Part shown: positions 15,290 to 23,183 of the stretch, piece by piece
How positions within the stretch are numbered: position 1 is the first letter of the stretch
How the letters are laid out: the number at the start of each line of letters is the position of its first letter
Assembly (NCBI GenBank): GCA_012517145.1
Contig: JAAYVM010000200.1
Location: 1-37,090, forward strand
Length of the DNA: 37,090 bases
Direction: 5' to 3'
DNA from: Acholeplasmataceae bacterium
GTDB lineage: Bacteria > Bacillota > Negativicutes > Acidaminococcales > Acidaminococcaceae
Notes under the pieces: generated by a model
Told to the model about the DNA's origin: nothing
The model's input: only the letters and a program-made list of their open reading frames with translations
Databases searched by the model: none
Made by a program: the position numbers and the translations under genes

Positions 15290-16579
15290 ATGCCATCAGT
15301 TGTAGTAATCGGCTCCCAGTGGGGCGATGAAGGTAAAGGCAAGATTGTAGATTATCTGGCAGAAAAAGCCGAGGTCGTTGTACGTTATTCCGGTGGTTCC
15401 AATGCCGGACATACTGTTGTTGTAGATAATGTTGCCTATAAACTGCGTTTATTGCCTTCCGGTATCCTTTACCATGGCAAAACCTGCTTTTTGGGTAACG
15501 GTGTAGTAATTAACCCAGGCGTTGTTCTGAAAGAAATTCATGACATCAAAGCCCAGGGAGTAGACATCAGCCGTATCCTTATTTCTGACAGGGCACATGT
15601 CGTGCTTCCTTATCATGCACGTTTGGATGAACTGCAGGAAGCTGCTCTTGGCACTAACAAGATCGGCACTACTAAAGGTGGCATCGGTCCTTGCTATATG
15701 GATAAAGTAGCCCGTACCGGTATCCGTATGTGCGATTTAATTGACCCTGAAGTTTTTGCGGAAAAATTAAAAATCCAATTGGATGCTAAAAACGCTATTA
15801 TCACAAAAATTTATGGCGGAGAACCGTTTGACTTTGATCAAATGCTGCAAGAATTCACAGCTTACGCTGATGAATTGCGTCCGTATGTAACCGATACCGG
15901 CGCTGCACTTGACGAAGTTTTCCAAAGCGGTAAATCTGTCTTGTTTGAAGGGGCACAAGCTACTTTCCTTGATATAGATCATGGTACTTACCCATTTGTA
16001 ACAAGCTCTAATCCTACTGCCGGTAATGCTACAACAGGCAGCGGCGTTGGTCCTCGTGACATTGATCATGTTGTCGGTGTTGTAAAAGCTTACACGACCC
16101 GCGTTGGTGAAGGTCCTTTTGTTACAGAGTTGGTTGATACTGATGGCCCGGGCAACAAATTGCGTGAAACCGGCCACGAATATGGTACTGTTACCGGTCG
16201 TCCGCGTCGCTGCGGCTGGCTTGACGCTGTTATGGTCAGAACGGCAGCAAGGTTGAACAGCTTGGATTACCTTGCGATTACACGTCTCGATATTCTTGAT
16301 AATATGCCGAAAATAAAAATGTGTGTCGCCTATAAATATGAAGGCAAAGAAATTAAGCACATTCCTGCCAGCTTGAAGGTACTCGCCCAAGTCGAACCTG
16401 TTTACGAGGAATTTGATGGTTGGATGACAGATATTACGGGCATTCGCAATTACGATGAGCTGCCTTTAAACGCACGCAAATATCTGGAGCGTCTCAGCGA
16501 GATTGTAGGTGTTGAGCTCGGTATTGTTTCTGTAGGTGCCGGACGTCAGCAAACAATCGTATTGAAAGAGTTGCTGTAA
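15290..16579 (+). CDS. purA: Adenylosuccinate synthetase
   Basis: This 429-residue GTP-dependent enzyme joins IMP and aspartate to adenylosuccinate. The N-terminal GSQWGDEGKGK P-loop-like motif, GTTKGGIGPCY near residue 125 and GHEYGTVTGRPRRCGWLD near residue 292 are all present. GGAGG precedes the ATG. It is the second gene of the purB-purA pair. No clear intrinsic terminator follows; the inverted repeat at 16634-16666 lacks a T tract. Confidence 0.97.
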   Translation: MPSVVVIGSQWGDEGKGKIVDYLAEKAEVVVRYSGGSNAGHTVVVDNVAYKLRLLPSGILYHGKTCFLGNGVVINPGVVLKEIHDIKAQGVDISRILISDRAHVVLPYHARLDELQEAALGTNKIGTTKGGIGPCYMDKVARTGIRMCDLIDPEVFAEKLKIQLDAKNAIITKIYGGEPFDFDQMLQEFTAYADELRPYVTDTGAALDEVFQSGKSVLFEGAQATFLDIDHGTYPFVTSSNPTAGNATTGSGVGPRDIDHVVGVVKAYTTRVGEGPFVTELVDTDGPGNKLRETGHEYGTVTGRPRRCGWLDAVMVRTAARLNSLDYLAITRLDILDNMPKIKMCVAYKYEGKEIKHIPASLKVLAQVEPVYEEFDGWMTDITGIRNYDELPLNARKYLERLSEIVGVELGIVSVGAGRQQTIVLKELL

Positions 16580-16633
16580 CCCCATTCTTTCGTCTGCAAA
16601 GAGTGGTAAATTTTCTAAAATTTGCAGTTGTTC

Positions 16634-16682
16634 GAGGGTTTGATAAAAAAATCTTGACAAACCCTCTGAATTTCTGTAAACT
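16634..16682 (+). promoter_or_regulatory. Promoter of tRNA-Lys with overlapping 9-bp inverted repeat
   Basis: TTGACA at 16654-16659 and TAAACT at 16677-16682 are 17 bp apart. GAGGGTTTG (16634-16642) and CAAACCCTC (16658-16666) form a perfect inverted repeat that includes the last bases of the -35 box. It could be an operator, or a hairpin ending the purA transcript. Neither role is shown. Confidence 0.55.
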
Positions 16683-16714
16683 AATAATGTTGTTTCACTA
16701 GGAACAACTGATGT

Positions 16715-16790
16715 GATCCACTAGCTCAGTCGGTAGAGCACCTGACTTTTAATCAGGGTGTCCCGCGTTCGAGTCGCGGGTGGATCACCA
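16715..16790 (+). tRNA. tRNA-Lys (anticodon TTT), CCA encoded
   Basis: This is a 76-nt cloverleaf. The acceptor stem GATCCAC/GTGGATC is perfect, with discriminator A and encoded CCA. The D arm is GCTC...GAGC. The anticodon stem CCTGA/TCAGG has loop CTTTTAA, with TTT at 16748-16750. The T arm is CGCGTTCGAGTCGCG. Eight T residues follow at once and probably end transcription. Confidence 0.97.
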
Positions 16791-16842
16791 TTTTTTTTGC
16801 CTATTTGCTTTTATTGAGTAAGCACATAAGCAGAAAAGTTTC

Positions 16843-16871
16843 TTGACAAAGAGTAACTAAAACAATATAAT
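16843..16871 (+). promoter_or_regulatory. Full-consensus sigma-A promoter
   Basis: TTGACA (16843-16848), a 17-bp spacer and TATAAT (16866-16871) match the consensus at all twelve positions. The only thing transcribed before a terminator is a ~63-nt segment. Confidence 0.85.
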
Positions 16872-16877
16872 TACGGC

Positions 16878-16943
16878 AAGATATATAAATAAACATTCAG
16901 CAAAGGTGCTGCAGGAAAATTTTCCTGCAGCTATTTTTATTTT
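16878..16943 (+). ncRNA. Candidate small RNA of ~63 nt ending in an intrinsic terminator
   Basis: A full-consensus promoter is followed within ~30 nt by the 24-nt perfect palindrome GCTGCAGGAAAA/TTTTCCTGCAGC (16908-16931) and a T-rich tract. The transcript would carry a short A-rich 5' segment with CAGCAAAGG and no open reading frame. Either this is an independent small RNA, or it is an attenuated leader of the lysR-type gene that starts 113 bp downstream. No known RNA family was recognised. Confidence 0.5.
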
Positions 16944-17056
16944 GGCAGGTTTTTTCGTATATTTATTATTGAAGTTTGTTCGCAAAATGAGGGGTTGTTT
17001 TTGATCAAGAGATAGGAACAGACTATTTAGCGGAGTATCAGAGAGGAGGATAGCTT

Positions 17057-17938
17057 GTGGATTTAGGACATTTACGTTGTTTCAAAGTTGTGGCTGAATG
17101 CCAGAACATGGTAAAAGCAGGGGAAATCCTGCATATTGGACAGCCTGCCATCAGTAAGATAATCAAAAACCTGGAAACAGAATTTACACTGCAGCTGTTT
17201 GACCGCCGCGGCAAAAACATTGTTTTGAACCAAAATGGCAAGATTTTGCTGAGCTACGCAAATACTGCTTTAATAGCAATGGATAATGCCAAGCTCGAAC
17301 TATCTGATATTAAAAACAGCACAGAAACGGGCAAAGTAAGGATTTTGATGAAAGTACTGGCATTTTATCTGCCAGATATAGTAGCTAAGTTTAAGCAAAG
17401 GCATCCGGGAATAAATCTCGAAATTTTGCAGCATGGCGATGCCAATGACTGGGATATCTGCATTGATGCTTCGCTGGAGAAATTATCAGCTCAGGACTAT
17501 TACAATCTGCTGGAGGAAGAGGTTTACCTCGTTCTGCCTAAAGACCACCGCCTGGCGGCTAAAGAGCAGGTGCAGCTCAAGGAATTTGCTGACGATAAAT
17601 TTATTGGTATGTTTGATGACAGCAGCGTTAACAACATTACCAAATTTTATTGCAATAAAGCCGGGTTTGAGCCCGAAATGGCGATTAAGAGTGAAACGAA
17701 CACCATGTTTCGGGAGATTTCATCTTTAGGGCTCGGAGTTGCCTTTGTTCCGCAATTTGTCTATGATGCTATCCATTCTGAGTGTATAGTAAAGAAATCA
17801 ATTGGCAATCCTCCCTGCGTAAGATATGTAAACGTTTTTTTGAAAAAGAATAAATATCCCTCTAATGCAGTTATCTTGCTCAAAAAATTTTTGATTGATT
17901 ACTTTCAGGATGACGAAAGGTTTAATAATAAAAAGTAA
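17057..17938 (+). CDS. LysR-family transcriptional regulator
   Basis: This 293-residue regulator has an N-terminal winged helix-turn-helix (~1-60: HLRCFKVVAECQNMVKAGEILHIGQPAISKIIKNLE) and a C-terminal periplasmic-binding-like effector domain (~90-285). It begins at GTG with GAGGAGG upstream. The usual LysR alanine-rich recognition region reads MVKAGEILHIGQPAISK, a normal variant. Neighbours are tRNA-Lys and the candidate small RNA upstream and a MORN protein downstream, and none is an obvious target. The effector is unknown. Confidence 0.88.
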   Translation: MDLGHLRCFKVVAECQNMVKAGEILHIGQPAISKIIKNLETEFTLQLFDRRGKNIVLNQNGKILLSYANTALIAMDNAKLELSDIKNSTETGKVRILMKVLAFYLPDIVAKFKQRHPGINLEILQHGDANDWDICIDASLEKLSAQDYYNLLEEEVYLVLPKDHRLAAKEQVQLKEFADDKFIGMFDDSSVNNITKFYCNKAGFEPEMAIKSETNTMFREISSLGLGVAFVPQFVYDAIHSECIVKKSIGNPPCVRYVNVFLKKNKYPSNAVILLKKFLIDYFQDDERFNNKK

Positions 17939-17953
17939 ATAATTTCTCGCCGG

Positions 17954-17997
17954 AAGCTGCCCGAATACTATTTTTCATTCGGGCAGCTTAAATTTTT
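17954..17997 (+). terminator. Intrinsic terminator after the LysR gene
   Basis: The 13-bp perfect stem AAGCTGCCCGAAT (17954-17966) / ATTCGGGCAGCTT (17977-17989) is followed by AAATTTTT. Confidence 0.82.
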
Positions 17998-18114
17998 GCC
18001 AAACTGCTTAAAAACAAGGCAGGAATATTGCCTCCAGCAGAGAATTGATAATTCTGAATAGTACATCTTTTTAAGTTGAATAGCAAAAGTTAACTGATGT
18101 ATAGGTGAAGGGAT

Positions 18115-19248
18115 GTGGTTGCAGTGAAATTGAAAAATTTTGTTGTTTTATGGGTTGGGGTGATTTTTTCTCTATTTATTATCTTTTCACCATTGGCATC
18201 TGCTGAACTGGTGAAGTTCAAAGAAGGTGGCTGCAGCTTTAGCCTACCTGTTTATGACGCTTATGAAAAATTTGAGGCAAGCTGGGATGGCCCACGCGTT
18301 AACGGCCTGGCCGAGGGCGAGGGTGTTGTCAAATATACTATTGAATACGAAGATAAAACGAAATATGAAGCCGAAGGCAAGATGACAATGAAACAAGGTA
18401 TTCTACAAGGCAAGGGTACTTTGAAATTTACGAATGGTGATCGTCTCGATATCAATTTTGTTGATGGCGAACCGCAGAGCGGCATAGTAATGCGGGCTGA
18501 TGGCAGGAAGTATGAAGGTGAATTCTATCATAATCTGGCCAATGGTAAGGGTGTTTTTACGGGAGCTGACGGTTCAAGTTACGATGGTTATTTTAAGATG
18601 GACAAACCGCATGGTTTTGGTATTGAAAGAGACAAGAATGGCACTATCATTTATCAGGGTGAATGGCTTAACGGTTTTCGCGCTGATGATCCTGCCGCCA
18701 ACCGTTCTTTGACAGGATTTTTGGCTATGCCTTGGAAATCTGAACGTAAGGTCGTAGAAGAAACCCTTAATAAGAGGCCGGGCACCGAATTTGTTTCTGT
18801 TCCGCTTTTAGGAAAATTCTATGGCTATGGCGCGCCATTGCCAAGTCCGCAAAAAGGACGTTACTATTCTGTGCATGGTAAATTTAACAATGAGACAGCA
18901 GAACTGATCGTTTGGTTCTATGATGATAAACTTAGCGGTGGACGCGCCAGCTTCTTCAACTCCGAACAGGAGATCATGAGCAAATTTGAAGAAACAAAGA
19001 AGAATCTAATCAGTAAATACGGGCAGCCGAACAGTGAGAAGGGCACCGGTACAGCCACGGTGGTCAGCTGGTCATTTATCGACAACGACCGCATAGATCT
19101 CTATGTTCGGAAACTTGGCTATGAGAATAACGCTGCCATGGCACCGGAAAAGAAAAAACCATTTAACTTGACGATTGATTACGTCAACAGTGAGCTTATG
19201 AATAAGATCAATCCGCAGCAAGCTGCTCCGACTACGAAAGATTTTTAA
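18115..19248 (+). CDS. Exported MORN-repeat protein
   Basis: This 377-residue protein has an N-terminal signal peptide: a basic start, a hydrophobic core VVLWVGVIFSLFIIF and a likely cleavage after PLASA near residue 30. Residues ~55-190 contain MORN-like repeats, seen as GEGVVKY, GKGTLKF, YEGEFYHNLANGKGVF, YDGYFKMDKPHGFGI and YQGEWLNG. The C-terminal ~180 residues form a separate domain with no family I recognise. MORN repeats often mediate membrane or envelope attachment. The start could be GTG 18115 or GTG 18124. The gene is monocistronic and convergent with the next gene. Envelope function is inferred. Confidence 0.75.
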   Translation: MVAVKLKNFVVLWVGVIFSLFIIFSPLASAELVKFKEGGCSFSLPVYDAYEKFEASWDGPRVNGLAEGEGVVKYTIEYEDKTKYEAEGKMTMKQGILQGKGTLKFTNGDRLDINFVDGEPQSGIVMRADGRKYEGEFYHNLANGKGVFTGADGSSYDGYFKMDKPHGFGIERDKNGTIIYQGEWLNGFRADDPAANRSLTGFLAMPWKSERKVVEETLNKRPGTEFVSVPLLGKFYGYGAPLPSPQKGRYYSVHGKFNNETAELIVWFYDDKLSGGRASFFNSEQEIMSKFEETKKNLISKYGQPNSEKGTGTATVVSWSFIDNDRIDLYVRKLGYENNAAMAPEKKKPFNLTIDYVNSELMNKINPQQAAPTTKDF

Positions 19249-19264
19249 GATCTGTGCCAAAATG

Positions 19265-19297
19265 AAAACAGCCCTTCCTTGAAGGCAGGGCTGTTTT
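19265..19297. terminator. Terminator between convergent genes
   Basis: AAAACAGCCCT (19265-19275) and AGGGCTGTTTT (19287-19297) form an 11-bp stem with a loop that can fold further (CCTT/AAGG). A/T runs at both ends could serve both strands. Confidence 0.75.
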
Positions 19298-19317
19298 ACT
19301 GCATTTGTTCTTTATTA

Positions 19318-20232
19318 TCAGTCATTATTCTGGCAGCTGGCATCGCGTGGACCTTGCATCATATGTTTGTGCATGCCGTCTTTCGGTCCGAAGTGCTTGC
19401 CTTCTTTAATGTTTTGCAGAATTTTATCTGCCTGATCCTGAGACATTCTGCCGTCAGCTACCGCTTTATCGAGATTTCCTTTGGCTAATTCAAGGTGTTT
19501 GGCCATGAATTGGTCATAAACACCTGCATCTTTAGCAATTTCACGGATAGGTTTATGGTTGGTACGAGCTTCTTCTTTAATGCTTTCTACATCACGGCCT
19601 GTTAAGTCTGCCAGTATTTTAGCATTTTCTTCACGCATCACGCCAGGGCCCTTGTGCATACCAGGTGCGCCCATTGGTCCGAAGTGCTTGCCTTCTTTAA
19701 TATTTTGCAGAATTTTATCTGCCTGATCCTGAGACATTCTGCCATCAGCTACTGCTTTATCAAGATTTCCTTTGGCTAATTCAAGGTGTTTGGCCATGAA
19801 TTGGTCATAAACACCTGCATCTTTAGCAATTTCACGGATAGGTTTATGGTTGGTACGAGCTTCTTCTTTAATGCTTTCTACATCACGGCCTGTTAAATCT
19901 GCCAGTATTTTAGCATTTTCTTCACGCATTATGCCAGGACCCTTGTGCATACCGCCAGGTCCCATATGCTGACCGCCAAAGCCCTTGTGCATTTGGCCTT
20001 TTCCATAACAATCGCCCATACCTGGTCCTTGTTTTTGCCCAGGATATTGAATTTTGCCTACGCTGTCATTGCCGGCATTTCTTTCCTGGATTGACTGCTG
20101 AACTAAATTGCGCATTTTGTGTGGGTTTTGATCATAGTCGCTTGTGCTTGCTGAAGTTGCTGCAAAAACGGTAGAAGCACCAAGAGCAGCAATAAGGGTA
20201 CCAATAACCAGAGCTGATTTCATTTTTTTCAT
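19318..20232 (-). CDS. Periplasmic/secreted protein with two near-identical 97-residue repeats and His/Met-rich linkers
   Basis: This 304-residue protein has a clear signal peptide (MKKMKSALVIGTLIAALGA, cleavage after VFA). A Gly/Met/His-rich segment (GQMHKGFGGQHMGPGGMHKG) follows, then two copies of a 97-residue unit that differ at one residue (GIM against GVM). Each unit contains ILADLTGRDVESIKEEAR and a helical stretch ending in MSQDQADKILQNI. This resembles the DUF2680/YckD type and, loosely, Spy/CpxP-like envelope proteins. The His/Met-rich linkers could bind metal. It lies divergent to a two-component system, which may regulate it. AAGGAG precedes the ATG. The biochemical role is unknown. 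Confidence 0.7.
   Translation of the reverse strand: MKKMKSALVIGTLIAALGASTVFAATSASTSDYDQNPHKMRNLVQQSIQERNAGNDSVGKIQYPGQKQGPGMGDCYGKGQMHKGFGGQHMGPGGMHKGPGIMREENAKILADLTGRDVESIKEEARTNHKPIREIAKDAGVYDQFMAKHLELAKGNLDKAVADGRMSQDQADKILQNIKEGKHFGPMGAPGMHKGPGVMREENAKILADLTGRDVESIKEEARTNHKPIREIAKDAGVYDQFMAKHLELAKGNLDKAVADGRMSQDQADKILQNIKEGKHFGPKDGMHKHMMQGPRDASCQNND
19385..19955 (-). repeat. Tandem 291-bp duplication inside the exported protein gene
   Basis: The segment starting GGTCCGAAGTGCTTGCC at 19385 recurs at 19676, 291 bp apart. I count eight differences over about 280 bp. All are transitions, and all give A or T in the N-terminal copy. The only amino-acid change is Val to Ile. Confidence 0.95.
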
Positions 20233-20297
20233 ATAAATCTCTCCTTTATTTTTGACTTATTAGATTTTGAATTAGCTATTTGTTTAGCTTTGAGTTT

Positions 20298-20398
20298 AGT
20301 ATAAAGTTGATTTATGGCAAAATAATGTTTTTTTTCGACAAAATTTTTGCTATTTTTTTGTGAAATAGCCATAAAAAAGACATAAAACTCAGTATAAT
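20298..20398. promoter_or_regulatory. Divergent promoter region of the repeat protein and the two-component system, with shared GCCATAAA motif
   Basis: A + strand -10 TATAAT lies at 20393-20398. A minus-strand -10 TATACT occupies 20298-20303. Neither has a good -35. CATAAAA occurs at 20370 and 20381, 11 bp apart in direct orientation, where an OmpR-type regulator would be expected. GCCATAAA is also found on the minus strand at 20311-20318. Binding by the adjacent response regulator is a reasonable guess. Confidence 0.4.
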
Positions 20399-20415
20399 AA
20401 AAGAAGAGAAAGGCG

Positions 20416-21111
20416 GTGGCCAGAGTGGGAAAAATACTGATTGCTGACGATAACGAACAAATTACCTCTATCTTGTCGAATTATGCTCAAAAAGAAGGTT
20501 TTGAGCCCATTGTATCGCTAGACGGTGAGGATGCTATAGCAAAATTTAATAAATATGGTGCGGAAATACAAATCATATTACTGGATGTTATGATGCCGAA
20601 AAAAGATGGCTTCGAAGTCTGCAGGGAGATACGTCAAAAATCCATGGTGCCTATTATCATGGTTACAGCACGCGGCGAAGATTTTGAAAAAATAATGGGA
20701 CTCGACATCGGCGCAGATGACTACATAGTAAAACCTTTTTCCGCCGGTGAAGTGATGGCGAGGATAAGGGCTACTTTGAGGCGCATGCAGATGGAAAAGC
20801 AGACCAAGAATAGCTTTACCATTGATAATCTTGTTATTGATTTAGATGAATATAACGTTACTATAGATGGGCAGAAAATGAATCTGACCAAAAAGGAAGT
20901 AGAACTTCTCTGGACTTTGGCCAAAAATAAGAATAAAGTATTTACAAGGGAAAATTTACTCGACAGTATCTGGGGTTATGACTATTTTGGTGATAGCCGC
21001 ACAGTGGATTCCCATATCAAAAGACTGCGTGCAAAATTGGAAGCAGTTCCGCACGAAAAATGGGAAATCAAGACTATCTGGGGCGTAGGTTACCGCTTTG
21101 AGGAGAATTGA
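20416..21111 (+). CDS. OmpR/PhoB-family response regulator
   Basis: This 231-residue protein has a receiver domain (~1-120) with acidic residues ADDNEQ at the start, the phosphoacceptor Asp in IILLDVMMPKKDGF (~55), and TARG and VKPF near 84 and 107. A C-terminal winged helix (~135-230) has the LTKKEVELL and SRTVDSHIKRLRAKL segments. It starts with GTG; a second GTG three codons later (MGKILIADDNE) is better spaced from AAAGGCGG and may be the true start. The histidine kinase gene begins 1 bp after the stop. Likely targets are its own operon and the divergent exported protein. Confidence 0.92.
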   Translation: MARVGKILIADDNEQITSILSNYAQKEGFEPIVSLDGEDAIAKFNKYGAEIQIILLDVMMPKKDGFEVCREIRQKSMVPIIMVTARGEDFEKIMGLDIGADDYIVKPFSAGEVMARIRATLRRMQMEKQTKNSFTIDNLVIDLDEYNVTIDGQKMNLTKKEVELLWTLAKNKNKVFTRENLLDSIWGYDYFGDSRTVDSHIKRLRAKLEAVPHEKWEIKTIWGVGYRFEEN

Positions 21112-21112
21112 A

Positions 21113-22654
21113 ATGAAGAACAAGATTGCATTAAAGCTGACCCTTTATTTTGCGGCAGCCCTTCTGATCTTTGCGCTTGTTGTCGGCAGCAGCTTTCGTT
21201 TTCTTTTTTGGCAGCATACAGAGGCCTTAAAGAGAGCGGAGCTTGAGCAGCGTGCCGTAAAAATTGCCCAGGCCATGGTGGATACGCGCGAGCAAGTAAC
21301 TGCCTGGCAGGAGCGGATGGCACAAAAACAGGCTGATGAGGGAGGGAAAGAAGGCAAAAGACAGGAACAACGACCGGGTGGTGGTGGTGGTCAATTCGGC
21401 GGTTGGGGATATGCTTCCATGCTGCGTTTTTTAAGCAGTTCAGCTGCCGATGATGTCTGGATAGTCGATCTTGAAAACAATTTGGAAGTCAGTGATCATA
21501 AAGGTGGTCCGTCACGTATAATAACATATAAAGATTTGCCACCGGATGCGGACAAGGTCGTTAAAGAGGCTTTCAGAGGAAAAACTGTTTTTGGTCAAGG
21601 CTTCAGCCCGCTCTTGCAGGTGCCGACTCTGACGGTTGCGACACCGATACAGGATAAAAATGGAGCAATCATCGGCGTTGTCCTGCTGCATTCACCTTTG
21701 TCCGGCATGGAAGAAGCGGCTGGCCAGGGTATGAAAATTTTGTGGGTCAGTGCGGGCATTGCCCTGCTCTTGGCCTCTGTTTTCAGTTTACTGTTCTCCT
21801 TGAAATTTACCAAACCTTTGAATATGATGAAACGAACAGCTGAAGAAATGGCCGAAGGAGACTATGCTGTCCGAAGCGGCGTGCAGCAGAATGATGAAAT
21901 CGGCGAACTTGGCAAAGCCTTGGATATTCTGGGTGAGCGCTTGGAGCTGGCCAGTCAGGAAAGCGCTAAGCTAGACCAGTTGCGGAAGGACTTTATTGCG
22001 AACATTTCCCATGAATTGCGTACACCGGTTACTGTTATTCGCGGTTCCCTGGAAGCTATCTGCGACAAGGTGGTAGATACACCGGAACAGATTGAAGAAT
22101 ATCATCGTCAGATGCTTTCCGAAAGTATCTTCCTGCAGCGTTTGATCAATGATTTACTGGATCTTTCCCGGTTGCAGAATCATAATTTCCAGATAGAAAA
22201 AACACAGCTTAACCTTTGCGACGTTGTACAGGATGTAGTGCGCAGCAGCCAGCATATCGGCAAGAGAAAGGCCATTAACGTTGAGATAAAAAGCGATGTT
22301 GACATTTATCCTTTTAATGGTGACTACGGCAGACTGCGTCAGATGCTGATGATCTTTCTTGATAATGCAATCAAGTTTTCGCCGCTGGGCAGCACGGTAG
22401 AAGTATTGCTCACCGGTAATGTTTTAAAAGTTGTGGACCATGGCTGCGGCATACCAGCCAAAGATCTGCCGCATGTCTTTGAACGTTTTTATAAGACCAG
22501 GGTTGAAACCAACAAGAGCGGTACGGGGCTTGGACTTGCTATTGCCAAAGAAATAGCTGAGCGGCACGATATCAAGGTCAGTATGACGAGTGAACCAGAT
22601 GTGGCGACTGTCGTTATTATGACATTGCCGGTAACGGATAAAACAATTGCATAA
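21113..22654 (+). CDS. Sensor histidine kinase
   Basis: This 513-residue membrane kinase has TM1 (~10-30), an extracytoplasmic sensor (~31-200), TM2 (~203-225), a HAMP domain and a HisKA domain with His300 in FIANISHELRTPVTVIRG. The HATPase domain has DNAIKFSP (N box), DHGCGIP (G1) and GTGLGLAIAKEI (G2). The sensor contains an unusual Gly-rich stretch (RPGGGGGQFGGWGYA, ~84-98). The ATG at 21113 is chosen because AGGAG lies 8 nt upstream and the response regulator stop is 1 bp before. Signal unknown; envelope state or metals are suggested only by the neighbouring exported protein. Confidence 0.93.
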   Translation: MKNKIALKLTLYFAAALLIFALVVGSSFRFLFWQHTEALKRAELEQRAVKIAQAMVDTREQVTAWQERMAQKQADEGGKEGKRQEQRPGGGGGQFGGWGYASMLRFLSSSAADDVWIVDLENNLEVSDHKGGPSRIITYKDLPPDADKVVKEAFRGKTVFGQGFSPLLQVPTLTVATPIQDKNGAIIGVVLLHSPLSGMEEAAGQGMKILWVSAGIALLLASVFSLLFSLKFTKPLNMMKRTAEEMAEGDYAVRSGVQQNDEIGELGKALDILGERLELASQESAKLDQLRKDFIANISHELRTPVTVIRGSLEAICDKVVDTPEQIEEYHRQMLSESIFLQRLINDLLDLSRLQNHNFQIEKTQLNLCDVVQDVVRSSQHIGKRKAINVEIKSDVDIYPFNGDYGRLRQMLMIFLDNAIKFSPLGSTVEVLLTGNVLKVVDHGCGIPAKDLPHVFERFYKTRVETNKSGTGLGLAIAKEIAERHDIKVSMTSEPDVATVVIMTLPVTDKTIA

Positions 22655-22658
22655 AATC

Positions 22659-22694
22659 AAAGGAGCAGCTTCGTATAATGAAGCTGCTCCTTTT
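22659..22694 (+). terminator. Intrinsic terminator of the two-component operon
   Basis: AAAGGAGCAGCTTC (22659-22672) and GAAGCTGCTCCTTT (22680-22693) form a 14-bp perfect stem with a 7-nt loop. Confidence 0.82.
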
Positions 22695-22754
22695 GCCTAT
22701 GGCAGGATAAACAGACATTTTAGCGAATTTAGTAAGCAAACAGAGGTGAAAAAA

Positions 22755-23183
22755 GTGATAAGGCTGATGAAAAAAGAGGAAATTAAAGAATTGGCTGCTT
22801 TATGGCTTAATTCTTCATTAACTGCCCATGATTTTGTTCCTGCAGAATTTTGGCAGGAGAAACTGCCATTGGTGCAAAAAGAATATCTGCCGGGAAGCAT
22901 TACCTATGTATATGAAAAAGAAGGCAAGGCATTAGGCTTTTTAAGTTTAGTCAAAGAAAACAAGATTGGCGGTTTGTTTGTAGATAGTACAGCTCAGAAT
23001 AAGGGTGTTGGGTATGCATTAATAGAACAGGCTAAGCGTTTATTTAATTTTTTGGAATTAGACGTATATGCCCGCAACGAAAAAGCGGTACATTTTTACT
23101 TGCGTCAGGGTTTTCAAGCGGTAATGGTTTTTAAAGGTGAAGATACAGGCGAAGAAAGTATAAAAATGAGGTGGATTCAATGA
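22755..23183 (+). CDS. GNAT-family N-acetyltransferase
   Basis: This 142-residue protein has the acetyl-CoA-binding loop NKGVGYALIEQAKRLF (~75-90) and the C-terminal NEKAVHFYLRQGFQ (~104-117), typical of GNAT enzymes of the YjaB type. GTG 22755 is chosen because AGAGGTG lies 6 nt upstream; a longer frame reaches back into the preceding terminator and is unlikely. Its stop overlaps the next start (ATGA), so the two genes are translationally coupled. Substrate unknown. Confidence 0.82.
   Translation: MIRLMKKEEIKELAALWLNSSLTAHDFVPAEFWQEKLPLVQKEYLPGSITYVYEKEGKALGFLSLVKENKIGGLFVDSTAQNKGVGYALIEQAKRLFNFLELDVYARNEKAVHFYLRQGFQAVMVFKGEDTGEESIKMRWIQ

Noticed and set aside
15767-16390. 207-codon minus-strand frame opposite purA
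   Set aside because: Although long, it is a shadow of the strongly conserved purA frame and has no ribosome site or domain features.
22647-22754. Longer N-terminus for the GNAT protein
   Set aside because: The extension is translated from the preceding terminator hairpin and lacks a ribosome site; GTG 22755 has AGAGGTG at good spacing.
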